Positions 1-9,393 of a stretch of DNA of 64,000 bases are shown here, in pieces (position 1 is the stretch's first letter; each line of letters opens with the position of its first letter). The position numbers and the translations under genes are program-made. The DNA lies in NCBI RefSeq assembly GCF_003014755.1, contig NZ_PYAW01000004.1, positions 186,001-250,000 of the forward strand. Direction: 5' to 3'. The notes under the pieces were generated by a model. It was not told where the DNA came from, searched no databases, and saw only the letters and a program-made list of their open reading frames with translations. Source of the stretch: Chitinophaga niastensis (lineage in GTDB: Bacteria > Bacteroidota > Bacteroidia > Chitinophagales > Chitinophagaceae).

Positions 1-1
1 T

Positions 2-685
2 TTAGACTGGACAGTTGGTCGCAGAGGGATTCCTTACCTGGACTGGGGGCTGCATCCCGGCCAGGACTGGATCCGTAGTCAAACTACTGCCGGTCCGTAT
101 TCTCCCAAAAAGAATGTGTACATGCAGGCAACACAGGGTAAATATTATGATGGTAACGGATGGGCGCCCGGAAACGCGATCAACTATGTGCTGATCCGCT
201 TTTCTGATGTACTGTTGATGGCCGCAGAATGCCAGGCGCAGGCAGGTAGTCTTGATATAGCCGAAAAATATGTAAACAGGGTGCGTCACCGCATGACCAA
301 CCCTGATGGATGGGTACATACCTATATAGATCCTGCTAATCCATTGTCTGGTAACACCAATACACCAGCTGCCAACTACGTGATTGGTGAATATCAGGCG
401 GGTGCATTTACTACCCAGGGAAAGGCATACGGCTTAAAGGCAATTTACTTTGAACGTAAGCTGGAACTGGCTATGGAAGGGCATCGTTTCTTTGATCTCG
501 TTCGCTGGAAATTAGCAGCTCCTGTGCTCAATAAATATTTCCAGTTTGAAGGCGCACTCATTAGTGATATTGTTGGCGGTAGTTTTACGGCTAATAAAAA
601 TGAATACTTCCCCATTCCACAGCGCCAGATAGACCTGAGCGTGAAAAATGGAAAATCCGTATTGATCCAGAATCCACATTATTAA
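2..685 (+). CDS. SusD/RagB family outer-membrane lipoprotein, C-terminal part (5' end outside the window)
   Basis: The reading frame is open from the left edge; its first complete codon is at base 2, so the annotated part is the C-terminal ~228 residues of a protein normally ~500-600 aa. The segment DWTVGRRGIPYLDWG followed by HPG and WIR is typical of the SusD C-terminal region. ERKLELAMEGHRFFDLVRW and the terminal PIPQRQIDLS are hallmark SusD motifs. SusD proteins are surface lipoproteins that bind glycans and cap a SusC TonB-dependent porin. The SusC gene would be expected just upstream, outside the window. The adjacent GH2 glycosidase and sugar permease indicate a polysaccharide-utilisation locus. 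A GTG inside the frame at 116 is not the true start. Confidence 0.93.
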   Translation, partial: LDWTVGRRGIPYLDWGLHPGQDWIRSQTTAGPYSPKKNVYMQATQGKYYDGNGWAPGNAINYVLIRFSDVLLMAAECQAQAGSLDIAEKYVNRVRHRMTNPDGWVHTYIDPANPLSGNTNTPAANYVIGEYQAGAFTTQGKAYGLKAIYFERKLELAMEGHRFFDLVRWKLAAPVLNKYFQFEGALISDIVGGSFTANKNEYFPIPQRQIDLSVKNGKSVLIQNPHY

Positions 686-734
686 GTAAGAAGAGAACTA
701 CGAATGCCTGACATTCGTAGTTCTCTTCTTACTT
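684..734. terminator. Perfect 23-bp hairpin overlapping the susD stop codon
   Basis: Bases 684-706 and 712-734 are perfect reverse complements (23 bp) with a 5-nt loop (CCTGA). The left arm starts inside the susD TAA stop codon. There is no long T-run after the right arm, so it is not a textbook intrinsic terminator. It may terminate, attenuate or protect the susD mRNA 3' end before the GH2 gene, which starts only 17 nt further on. Confidence 0.6.
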
Positions 735-751
735 AAATAAAAAATAAGTTT

Positions 752-3361
752 ATGAAACATGCCTGTTACCTGGTACTGTTAATGGGGCTTGCTTTGCCCG
801 TAAGTGCACAACAGCAATGGCTTACAGATAAAAAGCCATTGGATAAAAACTGGCAGATTCAATCATCCGTTAAGGTTAGGGGAGATGGTAAAGAGATATC
901 TTCTACCGCTTATGCACCGCAAAACTGGTACGCCGCCAAGGTACCTGGTACCGTGATGGCGGCTTTAGTAGATGATGGGGTATATAAAAATATCTTCTTT
1001 GATAACAATATGGAGAAGATCTCCGCAGATCCTTTCAAAGATCCCTGGTGGCACCGCACTACCTTTGAACTGCCGCCTATGGCTGCAGGACAGGTAGTAC
1101 AACTGCTTTTCAACGGTATCAACTACCGCGCAGCCATCTGGGTAAACGGACAGGAGATAGCAGTGTCAGATTCCGTGAGAGGAGGTTTCCGCCGCTTTAA
1201 ATTTGATATCAGCCATGTAGTACATGCCGGTACCAACGTGCTGGCGGTAAAGGTAACAGCGCCCGGCAAAGGAGAACCCACACTGGGTTTTGTAGACTGG
1301 AACCCGGCTCCTCCCGATAAAAATATGGGCATCTGGCGCGATGTACAACTGCTGCTTAGCGGACCGGTGGCTATTTCACAGCCTTTTGTGCAAACGCAGG
1401 TTGATACTGCTACATTAAAACGTGCAGCCATCACCGTTAGCACACTGCTGAGCAACCAAAGCAATAAAGCCGTTGCCGGTATCCTCGAAGGGCACATCGG
1501 ACAAGATATTATCATCTCCAAAAAAATTGCTATTGCTCCTCATAGCAACCAACAAATCGTTTTTACACCGCGGGAATACCCACAGCTGAATATTAATAAC
1601 CCACGCCTGTGGTGGACCCGTGACCTTGGTAAACCAGCACTATATCAGCTTCAGCTGCAATTCAAAACAGATAACACGGTAACGGATACACGTAACATGG
1701 CTTTTGGTATCCGGTCAGTGGCAGATTATATCAACGCATCCGGTCATCGTGGCTATATCCTCAACGGGAGAAAGCTGCTGATCCGTGGCGGCGGTTGGAC
1801 GGATCCCATGCTACTTAATGCTACAGCAGATTACGAACGGGCAGGTATCGACTATGCTGTACACATGAACCTTAACACTATCCGTATGGAAGGTTTCTGG
1901 GGCAACAATCAGCACCTGTATGACCTGTGCGATGAAAAAGGAATTCTCCTCATGGTAGGCTGGAGCGCTGCCTGGGAATGGACTAATTATTTCGGTACCG
2001 AAGCAGATGATTTTGGTGGCATAGCTTCACCAGAACAACAGTTTGTAGCCGCACAATCCTGGAAGGATCAGATCATCTGGTTACGCAATCATCCTTCCGT
2101 ATTTATATGGGTATACGGTAGTGATAAGCTGCCACGCCCTGCACTGGAACAGCAATACCTCGATATGCTCAAAACATACGATCCATCCCGGCCATCACTG
2201 AGTTCTGCGCATGATAATACCAGCAAACTCACTGGCCCTGCTGCGGTGAAAATGCGCGGACCTTATGACTATGTGCCACCGGATTACTGGTACATAGACG
2301 ATAAAAACGGTGGCGCCTTTGGTTTTAATACAGAAACCGGTCCCGGCCCGGAAGTACCGTTGCTGGAGAGTTTACAGAAAATGATCCCTAAAGATTCCCT
2401 ATGGCCTATTTCCGGTTCCTGGATGTACCACGCAGCGAGAGGAGAATTTCACAACCTGGACTATTATAACAACGCGATGGAAAAGCGTTTAGGCAAGGCC
2501 GTTAGTCTGGATGATTATCTGCGGAAAGCACAATATCTCAACTATGAAGGTATGCGTGCTATGCTGGAAGCTTTCACGGCCAACCGCCCCGCTGCTACAG
2601 GCATCATCCAGTGGATGTACAACGCTTCCTGGCCCAAACTATGGTGGCAGCTGTACGATTACTATCTGTTGCCAACCGGTGCTTTTTATGGCGCACGCAA
2701 AGCAGGGGAGCCCTTGCATATTGCCTATAACTACGGCATCAGGGGCGTAGACGTTATCAACAACACAGCAACTGCTGCCGGTTCGCTCAAAGCCACCATC
2801 CGCGTACTGGATGCCACCATGAATACTATCTACAAAGCAGATACACTCATCAATGATCTGTTGCCGCAGGATGCGGTGCATCTGCCTGCGTTGGCATCAT
2901 CACCTGCTACCAACACCTGGTACCTGGATCTCCGTTTGCAGCAGGAGGGTAAAGAAATAAGCCGCAATTTCTATGTATTGTCATCCCGGCAGGATTTACT
3001 GGATATGCCTAAAACCAACTGGTATGTAACACCACAAACACAGTTTGCAGACCTCACGGCCTTGCAACAGCTGCCGCAGATAAAACTGAATATGCAATCA
3101 ATGCTTAAAGAAAAAGGAGATACAACTTTTGCACAGGTCACCTTAAAAAATCCGGGAACACAACTGGCCTTTATGGTACACCTGGATATCCGCCGCCAGA
3201 GCGGAGAAGCAATAGTGCCGGTATTTTGGGTAGACAATGATTTTACCTTGTTACCGGGTGAAAGCCTGACTATTAATGGTTACGTACATACGAAAGATTT
3301 ACAACAACAAGCTGCGATGATCTCTCTAAATGGCTGGAACATCGTACCAATTAAACAATGA
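752..3361 (+). CDS. Secreted GH2 glycosidase, exo-beta-D-glucosaminidase type
   Basis: 869 aa with an N-terminal signal peptide (hydrophobic LVLLMGLALPVSA before QQQ). A sugar-binding domain, an Ig-like domain and a TIM barrel follow in GH2 order, for example GIWRDVQLLL near 190 and RGGGWTDPML near 340. Where most GH2 enzymes carry an Asn-Glu acid/base pair, this protein has GSD with Asp458. The probable nucleophile is Glu528 in FNTETGPG. The Ser-Asp form and a spacing of about 70 residues are those described for the exo-beta-D-glucosaminidase (CsxA) subfamily of GH2, which removes GlcN from chitosan ends. Its stop overlaps the permease start by 4 nt (ATGA), so the two are co-translated. A mannosidase-like activity is the main alternative. 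Confidence 0.85.
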   Translation: MKHACYLVLLMGLALPVSAQQQWLTDKKPLDKNWQIQSSVKVRGDGKEISSTAYAPQNWYAAKVPGTVMAALVDDGVYKNIFFDNNMEKISADPFKDPWWHRTTFELPPMAAGQVVQLLFNGINYRAAIWVNGQEIAVSDSVRGGFRRFKFDISHVVHAGTNVLAVKVTAPGKGEPTLGFVDWNPAPPDKNMGIWRDVQLLLSGPVAISQPFVQTQVDTATLKRAAITVSTLLSNQSNKAVAGILEGHIGQDIIISKKIAIAPHSNQQIVFTPREYPQLNINNPRLWWTRDLGKPALYQLQLQFKTDNTVTDTRNMAFGIRSVADYINASGHRGYILNGRKLLIRGGGWTDPMLLNATADYERAGIDYAVHMNLNTIRMEGFWGNNQHLYDLCDEKGILLMVGWSAAWEWTNYFGTEADDFGGIASPEQQFVAAQSWKDQIIWLRNHPSVFIWVYGSDKLPRPALEQQYLDMLKTYDPSRPSLSSAHDNTSKLTGPAAVKMRGPYDYVPPDYWYIDDKNGGAFGFNTETGPGPEVPLLESLQKMIPKDSLWPISGSWMYHAARGEFHNLDYYNNAMEKRLGKAVSLDDYLRKAQYLNYEGMRAMLEAFTANRPAATGIIQWMYNASWPKLWWQLYDYYLLPTGAFYGARKAGEPLHIAYNYGIRGVDVINNTATAAGSLKATIRVLDATMNTIYKADTLINDLLPQDAVHLPALASSPATNTWYLDLRLQQEGKEISRNFYVLSSRQDLLDMPKTNWYVTPQTQFADLTALQQLPQIKLNMQSMLKEKGDTTFAQVTLKNPGTQLAFMVHLDIRRQSGEAIVPVFWVDNDFTLLPGESLTINGYVHTKDLQQQAAMISLNGWNIVPIKQ

Positions 3362-4599
3362 TGAAAACACGGAATTATTATATCGTAGGTTTAATTATGC
3401 TCACCTTCTTCGTGATTTCTTTTCTCACGAATGTGATAGGACCGCTGATACCTGATATCATCAAGGGTTTCAGCCTGAGCCTCACCCTGGTAGCATTATT
3501 GCCTTTTGCTTTTTTTATTGCCTACGGCGTAATGTCTATACCCGCTGGTATGCTCATAGAAAAGTACAAGGCAAAGAAGATGATGGTAGCCGCCTTTGTA
3601 GTAGCCTTTTTCGGGGCATTGCTCTTGTCTTTGTTCCCCAACTATTTAACGGCCGTCTTATCCCTCTTTTTAATTGGTTGTGGCATGGCGATGCTGCAGG
3701 TGGTCATCAATCCCTTATTGCGCACATCAGGCGGGGAGGAGCATTACGCCTTCAATTCCGTATTGGCACAGCTGATCTTCGGATTGGCTTCTTTTGTGAG
3801 TCCGCTTGTTTATTCGTACCTGGTAGTAAATATACAAAGTGGTACATTACATAAACTGAGTACCCTGGTACCACCTACTCTGCCCTGGATCTCTTTGTAC
3901 TGGCTGTTTACATTGATCTGTCTGATGATGATAGTGATCATTGCCATCTCAAAATTTCCGAAGGTAGCACTTACACAAGAAGAGAAAGCAGGTGCCTTAC
4001 AAACGCATATAGATTTGCTGAAGAAGCCGATAGTATTGCTTTATTTCTTCGCGATCTTTTGTTATGTAGGTACGGAGCAGGGTATTGCCAACTGGATCTC
4101 TCAGTTCCTTTCGGTGTATCATCATTATGATCCGCAAACCACCGGTGCTAATGCAGTGGCTTATTTCTGGGGACTAATGACAGCAGGTGGTGTACTTGGT
4201 TTGTTGTTACTGAAATTAATAGACAGCCGTAAAGTACTAATCGGCTTTACTTTGCTGGCTATCATCAGTTTTACAGTTGCTTTGTTTGGCAGCGGTGCAT
4301 CCGCGCTCATTGCTTTTCCGATGGTAGGGTTCTTTGCATCGGTGATGTATCCTATTATATTTTCATTGTCACTCAACTCTGTAACTGAGCATCATGGCTC
4401 ATTTTCAGGTATCCTTGTTACGGGTATCATAGGTGGCGCGGTTCTTCCCCTCATCGTAGGCTGGCTGGGTGATCACTGGGGATTGCGTACCGGTATGTGT
4501 TTCCTGTACCTGACGATGGGCTATATTTTAAGTATCGGTTTTTGGGCAAGACCAATTGTTACCAATAAGACATTGAGCTTTGGCGTGCGTGAAAGATGA
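3358..4599 (+). CDS. MFS sugar permease, fucose/glucose/N-acetylglucosamine permease-like
   Basis: 413 aa, very hydrophobic, about 12 predicted membrane segments. The region GCGMAMLQVVINPLLR near residue 110 resembles the FHS (FucP/GluP/NagP) group of the major facilitator superfamily, inner-membrane proton symporters for monosaccharides. The start codon overlaps the GH2 stop (ATGATGA). The likely job is import of the monosaccharide released by the GH2 enzyme, glucosamine if the GH2 assignment is right. That substrate is inferred from context only. Confidence 0.82.
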   Translation: MMKTRNYYIVGLIMLTFFVISFLTNVIGPLIPDIIKGFSLSLTLVALLPFAFFIAYGVMSIPAGMLIEKYKAKKMMVAAFVVAFFGALLLSLFPNYLTAVLSLFLIGCGMAMLQVVINPLLRTSGGEEHYAFNSVLAQLIFGLASFVSPLVYSYLVVNIQSGTLHKLSTLVPPTLPWISLYWLFTLICLMMIVIIAISKFPKVALTQEEKAGALQTHIDLLKKPIVLLYFFAIFCYVGTEQGIANWISQFLSVYHHYDPQTTGANAVAYFWGLMTAGGVLGLLLLKLIDSRKVLIGFTLLAIISFTVALFGSGASALIAFPMVGFFASVMYPIIFSLSLNSVTEHHGSFSGILVTGIIGGAVLPLIVGWLGDHWGLRTGMCFLYLTMGYILSIGFWARPIVTNKTLSFGVRER

Positions 4600-4654
4600 T
4601 TTTATTATAGGACTGGGAGGTAATTGCCGAAAGGGGCGTAAATATAATTTCCGC

Positions 4655-5380
4655 TTAATGCTCAGACCACTTCAGTCCTTCAGGCAACTGCCGGTTGGTG
4701 AATTCAATATGCACCACCCGGCGGCTATGCCCGTTGCTACTGCGCCCTGAGGCATGCATCAACAGCGGACGCATGATCATTATACCCCCTTTTTTTACAC
4801 GGCAACTTACATCCGGTGAAGTACTGAAATCAATGGTTTCGGCGCGATAGATTCCTTTGAGATGAGAACCGGGAATCACTTTTAATGCACCATTAGTTTC
4901 ATCGGTATCATCCAGGTGGATGCGAATGGTAAAGTTGCTTTCAAGTATATCCACTGGTGGCTGTACGGCATACTGATCCTGTTTTACGGTCCATGGGCCG
5001 TAATTGTCGATAGCTAGTTTTTTGTCAATGGAAATGGTCAGGTCCTGGTGCCAGGCCACAAACCAGTTGGATTGACCTGGTTTATCAAAATAAATAGACT
5101 TTACCGGAAAATAATCTGTGCCAAATATTTGTTGAATGAGCGTTTGCAAGCCGGGTGTAAACACATGTTTGTTTATGCCAGGTATTATTTTCAGCAACTG
5201 ACGTATCGCAAACAGGTCACTCGTTTTCCTGAATGCCGGCCCTGAAGTATCTGCTGCTGCTATCGCGGCAATGATAGCAGCAATTTCGGAGGCACTAAAA
5301 ACATTGTCTATCACTATAAATCCCCGTACTGCTAATTCCTCTTGATGTTTCAGTATAATGTCTTTATCCATGCTGTTCAT
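4655..5380 (-). CDS. PhyH-family Fe(II)/2-oxoglutarate dioxygenase
   Basis: 241 aa. The metal-binding triad of the phytanoyl-CoA dioxygenase family is visible: His111-x-Asp113 in AWHQDLT and a distal His209 in RPLLMHASGR. Basic residues near 219-221 could hold 2-oxoglutarate. The GALKVIPGSHLKG stretch is typical of the double-stranded beta-helix fold of this family. The substrate cannot be read from sequence. The gene sits 21 nt downstream of the DoxX-like membrane protein on the same strand, so the two probably form a small operon. Confidence 0.85.
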   Translation of the reverse strand: MNSMDKDIILKHQEELAVRGFIVIDNVFSASEIAAIIAAIAAADTSGPAFRKTSDLFAIRQLLKIIPGINKHVFTPGLQTLIQQIFGTDYFPVKSIYFDKPGQSNWFVAWHQDLTISIDKKLAIDNYGPWTVKQDQYAVQPPVDILESNFTIRIHLDDTDETNGALKVIPGSHLKGIYRAETIDFSTSPDVSCRVKKGGIMIMRPLLMHASGRSSNGHSRRVVHIEFTNRQLPEGLKWSEH

Positions 5381-5401
5381 CTCTACAAAAAATTAATTTA
5401 T

Positions 5402-6670
5402 TTACTTGTTATAAGAATGTTCATTTATCCAATGAAAACCCCTGGTGACCAATATAAAATTATTCGCATCTTTTTTAAGTAAGGCTATGCTTACACTATC
5501 GGCACCAACTTTACCATTCAATGTCAGTGAGTCTTTCGCCGGAACAGTGTAATGTAATTGAATATTGTTGTTACCGCTCTGCCAGGATATATTTTTGTGG
5601 ATAGTATCAAACTTCGCTTCTTCGCCATTTACATTATCCCTGATATCATGGGCAAATACATATCCTCCCCTGTCTATGTATATTTTTTTCCAGCGAAGAG
5701 AACTATCGGCGATGGGAGTTGCCTGGTAATTGTGATATACAATATTTTTAACTTCGTAGATGCCATATAAAGGAGGGATCGCATTATTTTTATTAAGTCG
5801 CTTTTGTGAAAATCTGATTCCACATATTTGTGTATAGAGTATTATTGCAACGGCGAAGTATTTCAAAGCAATATGTGTGATACGTTTCCATTTCCGTTGA
5901 TAGATTGGATACCACGATGTTTGGGCCGGAACCGGTTTATTAAGGAAAAAGAAATTAATCAACCTGTTAAAATCCGGTAATGTAATAAAGAGCGCTATAC
6001 AAAACAGGTGAGTGGAAAATAGTTTAACCGGTATGTCATAAAAAAAGTTCATGGCCATTATATTCACCATTATGGTCATACTTAGTAATGCGCCAAATAG
6101 TTTTGTACGGCGGAATAAAAGAAAGAATCCTCCAAAAAATTCTGCAAAGCCGATAAACAGATTATAGCCGGTAGAATGACCCATATAAACCCATGCCAGT
6201 CCCATAGGAGAACTTTGTCCCAGTGGTTGTTCCAGTTGAAAAAGCCATGGAAATGGAAATTGTGTTTTTGCAATTTTAGCCCCGCCATAGTTCATCATGC
6301 TAACGGCTAATGCGTAACGAAATATCACCATCAGCCAATACAATAGCTTATCATAATTTTTTCGTTTGTAATCAAAGGCCCACCAAATAATACTTAATGC
6401 CAATGCTAATATTGCCTGACAGAAAAGGGCGAGGTAATTGAAAGTGGTATCACCGCTGCCATTAGACCATACTGTAATTTTAAAGCCAGGGCTGACCAGC
6501 AGTCTTCCTACCCAGGTAACCGGGATATCCCATATGTGGTCTGATAGGGTATCAAATACTAATAATGGCATATTGAACAATACATATATGCCAAAATAAG
6601 TAGCAAAAAATCTGAAAAGTATCAGGCGGATTAAAGGCCAGTTCCGGGTTGTGTCAATGGAATTGTTCAT
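5402..6670 (-). CDS. DoxX-like multi-pass membrane protein with a periplasmic C-terminal domain
   Basis: 422 aa. Several hydrophobic helices run from about residue 12 to 290, with the DoxX-like stretch FIGFAEFFGGFFLLFRRTKLFGALL. A hydrophilic, beta-rich C-terminal domain of about 110 residues follows (after VAIILYTQICGIRF). DoxX-like proteins are poorly understood membrane proteins, sometimes linked to redox or quinone chemistry. It precedes the PhyH-type dioxygenase on the minus strand. I cannot assign a specific reaction. Confidence 0.7.
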   Translation of the reverse strand: MNNSIDTTRNWPLIRLILFRFFATYFGIYVLFNMPLLVFDTLSDHIWDIPVTWVGRLLVSPGFKITVWSNGSGDTTFNYLALFCQAILALALSIIWWAFDYKRKNYDKLLYWLMVIFRYALAVSMMNYGGAKIAKTQFPFPWLFQLEQPLGQSSPMGLAWVYMGHSTGYNLFIGFAEFFGGFFLLFRRTKLFGALLSMTIMVNIMAMNFFYDIPVKLFSTHLFCIALFITLPDFNRLINFFFLNKPVPAQTSWYPIYQRKWKRITHIALKYFAVAIILYTQICGIRFSQKRLNKNNAIPPLYGIYEVKNIVYHNYQATPIADSSLRWKKIYIDRGGYVFAHDIRDNVNGEEAKFDTIHKNISWQSGNNNIQLHYTVPAKDSLTLNGKVGADSVSIALLKKDANNFILVTRGFHWINEHSYNK

Positions 6671-6810
6671 AAGGGATTATTAATCTGAATGCGAATTAAA
6701 TAAAATTTCACATCCGGGCAAGTTGTTTAGGATTTATTTAACAGGCAGTGATAAGTATATACTATCTCCCTATAAATCCTTAATTTTAAATCTATTAAAA
6801 GCAGGAAATT

Positions 6811-7878
6811 ATGTCGCATCTGTTTAGTCCTTTAACATTGAGAGGGGTAGTATTACGTAATCGTATTGCGGTATCGCCGATGTGCGAATATTCTTCGCAG
6901 GATGGATTTGCAAACGACTGGCACCTGGTGCATCTTGGTAGCCGGGCGGTAGGAGGGGCAGGACTTGTGCTCACAGAAGCGGCAGCAGTATCGCCGGAAG
7001 GACGTATTTCACCACAGGACCTTGGCATCTGGAAAGAGGAACATATTCCCATGCTGCAAAGGATCACTGATTTTATAGCGGGGCAGGGCGCAGTGCCGGG
7101 TATCCAGCTGGCGCATGCCGGTAGAAAAGCAAGTACCCTAAGGCCCTGGGAAGGTAGCCGTGCAGTACCTATTTCAGAAGGTGGCTGGCAGGCAGTGGCG
7201 CCCAGCGCTATTCCTTTTAATGAGGTGTATCCTATGCCAGAAGCACTCACGGAAACGGGCATACGTAAAGTGCTCAATGATTTTAAAACAGCGGCCGAAC
7301 GTGCACTGAAAGCAGGTTTTAAAGTGATAGAGTTACATGGGGCGCATGGTTATCTCCTGCATAGTTTTTTATCCCCGCTTAGTAATCAGCGTACCGACGA
7401 ATACGGTGGTTCCTTTGAAAACAGAATACGGCTACTGGTACAAACAGTGGAAACAGTACGCACAGTATGGCCGGAACAATATCCGCTGCTGGTTCGTATA
7501 TCCGTAACCGATTGGGCAGAAAATGGCTGGAACCCGGAAGAATCCGTGAAACTGGCTGCCATACTGAAAAATAAAGGAGTAGACCTGATAGATTGTTCTT
7601 CCGGAGGTTTGGCTGCACATCAGAAAATTCCTATAGGACCACTCTATCAAACACCTTTCGCCGAAAAAATACGTAAAGAAGCAGATATCGCCACCGGCGC
7701 GGTAGGCATGATCACCACTCCGCAGGAAGCAGCATCCGTTATTGCAGAAGGTCGTGCAGATATAGTGCTGCTGGCACGTGAATTATTGCGTGATCCTTAT
7801 TTTCCGTTGCGTGCAGCACATGAGCTGGAAGCAGAAGTGAAGTGGCCTATACAATATGAGCGGGCAAAGAGGCGGTAA
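6811..7878 (+). CDS. NADH:flavin oxidoreductase, Old Yellow Enzyme family (YqjM/NamA type)
   Basis: 355 aa, a full-length OYE-family TIM barrel. SPMCEYSS near residue 22 carries the Cys and Tyr characteristic of the YqjM/NamA class. QLAHAGRKAS, the LHGAHGYLLHSFLSP His motif and NQRTDEYGGSFENR are FMN and substrate-binding signatures. The enzyme is expected to use FMN and NAD(P)H to reduce activated C=C bonds of enals, enones or nitro compounds in the cytoplasm. Its TAA stop is the first codon of a giant palindromic repeat, which separates it from a convergent aldo/keto reductase. Confidence 0.92.
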   Translation: MSHLFSPLTLRGVVLRNRIAVSPMCEYSSQDGFANDWHLVHLGSRAVGGAGLVLTEAAAVSPEGRISPQDLGIWKEEHIPMLQRITDFIAGQGAVPGIQLAHAGRKASTLRPWEGSRAVPISEGGWQAVAPSAIPFNEVYPMPEALTETGIRKVLNDFKTAAERALKAGFKVIELHGAHGYLLHSFLSPLSNQRTDEYGGSFENRIRLLVQTVETVRTVWPEQYPLLVRISVTDWAENGWNPEESVKLAAILKNKGVDLIDCSSGGLAAHQKIPIGPLYQTPFAEKIRKEADIATGAVGMITTPQEAASVIAEGRADIVLLARELLRDPYFPLRAAHELEAEVKWPIQYERAKRR

Positions 7879-8287
7879 ATTGTCTTTCTGCAGGATTAGG
7901 CTGATTACCCTGATTTTATTTTTTTGATTATTAAAAGATTAAAAAAGATTAGCGAGGATCTTAGCGGGTATAGTCTGAACCAGGATTTTTAGGATTGAAT
8001 GGATTATCCTGATTGATGCCGAAGATTTTAGCGGAGATATTCGCTTATATCTTCCAAACAAAATAACATAACACCCATCAGGGTAATCCATTCAATCCTA
8101 AAAATCCTGGTTCAGACAATACCCGCTGAAATCTTCGCTAATCAGGATAATCATACCAATCACAAAAATCACAGTTCAGACTATACCCGCTAAGATCCTC
8201 GCTAATCTTTTTTAATCTTTTAATAATCAAAAAAATAAAATCAGGGCAATCAGCATAATCAGTCTAATCCTGCAGAAAGACAATTTA
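7876..8287. repeat. Palindromic element A: two nested inverted repeats between convergent genes
   Basis: This 412-nt gap is filled by repeat sequence. Outer arms are 7876-7980 (105 nt) and 8174-8287 (114 nt). They are near-identical reverse complements, and the 9-nt length difference is one extra GATT unit near the outer end of the right arm. An inner pair, about 7978-8013 and 8082-8117, carries the CAGGATTTTTAGGATTGAATG unit. The outer ends contain both flanking TAA stop codons. GATT motifs recur at 9-nt spacing in each unit. The element belongs to the family found at six other loci in the window and may act as the bidirectional transcript end. Confidence 0.9.
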
Positions 8288-9277
8288 CGCTAATATCGCT
8301 TCAATCTCCGTCAACTCTTCCTTAGCAAACGTTGTATTGTTCAGCGTTTCAAGGTTATTGTCCAGTTGTGCTACGGAGCTGGCGCCAATTAATACGGTGG
8401 TGATTCGTTTATCTTTTAAGATCCATGCAAGCGCCATTTGTGCGAGTGACTGTCCGCGTTTTTGAGCTATGGCATTGAGCTTTTTGATCTTCTCAATTTT
8501 TTCCGGGGTTACTTCGTTTTCCTGCAGAAAGCCACTGGGCTTACTGGCACGTGATCCGGCTGGGATGCCATTCAGATAACGATCTGTGAGCAGGCCCTGT
8601 GCCAGCGGAGAGAAGGGGATACAGCCAACACCATTGGCTTCCAGTACATCCAGTAAGCCATTCTCCACCCAACGCTCAAACATGCTGTATTTAGGCTGAT
8701 GAATGAGACAAGGCGTGCCTAATGATTTTAATACTTCCACCGCTTGTTTTGTTTGTTCCGCAGTGTAGTTGGAAAGCCCTACGTACAAAGCTTTTCCCTG
8801 TTGTACGATGCTGTGCAGCGCGCCCATTGTTTCTTCAATCGGTGTTTCCGGATCAGGACGATGCGAATAAAATATATCTACATAATCCAGTTGCATGCGG
8901 CGCAAACTCTGATCCAGGCTGGATATGAGGTATTTTCTGGAGCCTTTATCACCATATGGGCCAGGCCACATCAGGTAACCGGCTTTAGTAGAAATGATCA
9001 GTTCATCCCGCAGATGACCGGTAAAGTCCTGCTTCAATACCCTGCCGAAATTCTCTTCTGCGCTGCCTGCCAGCGGACCGTAGTTGTTGGCCAGGTCAAA
9101 ATGGGTGATACCTTTATCAAACGCATGACGAATAATACTACGTCCGTTCTCAAAATTATCTATGGAACCGAAGTTGTGCCATAGCCCCAATGAAATCATG
9201 GGCAGCTGCAAGCCGCTCTTCCCACAACGGTTGTAGGTCATGCTATTATATCTGTCCACAGCGGGTGTGTATTGCAT
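8285..9277 (-). CDS. Aldo/keto reductase, YghZ-type (L-glyceraldehyde 3-phosphate reductase family)
   Basis: 330 aa, the usual length of the family. HFDLANNYGP near residue 58 provides the catalytic Asp and Tyr, ISTKAGYLMWPGPYG the Lys, and DIFYSHRPDPETP the His region. The motif order and the WPGPYG insertion match E. coli YghZ and potassium-channel beta-subunit-like AKRs. Such enzymes reduce aldehydes with NADPH in the cytoplasm; methylglyoxal and L-glyceraldehyde 3-phosphate are known substrates of relatives. Its stop codon forms the right end of palindromic element A. Confidence 0.9.
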   Translation of the reverse strand: MQYTPAVDRYNSMTYNRCGKSGLQLPMISLGLWHNFGSIDNFENGRSIIRHAFDKGITHFDLANNYGPLAGSAEENFGRVLKQDFTGHLRDELIISTKAGYLMWPGPYGDKGSRKYLISSLDQSLRRMQLDYVDIFYSHRPDPETPIEETMGALHSIVQQGKALYVGLSNYTAEQTKQAVEVLKSLGTPCLIHQPKYSMFERWVENGLLDVLEANGVGCIPFSPLAQGLLTDRYLNGIPAGSRASKPSGFLQENEVTPEKIEKIKKLNAIAQKRGQSLAQMALAWILKDKRITTVLIGASSVAQLDNNLETLNNTTFAKEELTEIEAILA

Positions 9278-9393
9278 GGAATTTTAGATTTAAGGGAACA
9301 AGATAAAAAAAATTACGAATTACAGATTATGGTAAATGAAAAAGGGAAATATACACGAATGTACATTTCCCTTTATATAAATTTTTACGGTAA

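Noticed and set aside
7876..8287. CRISPR array
   Set aside because: The repeats are inverted and nearly contiguous, with no regularly sized unique spacers and no cas genes nearby.
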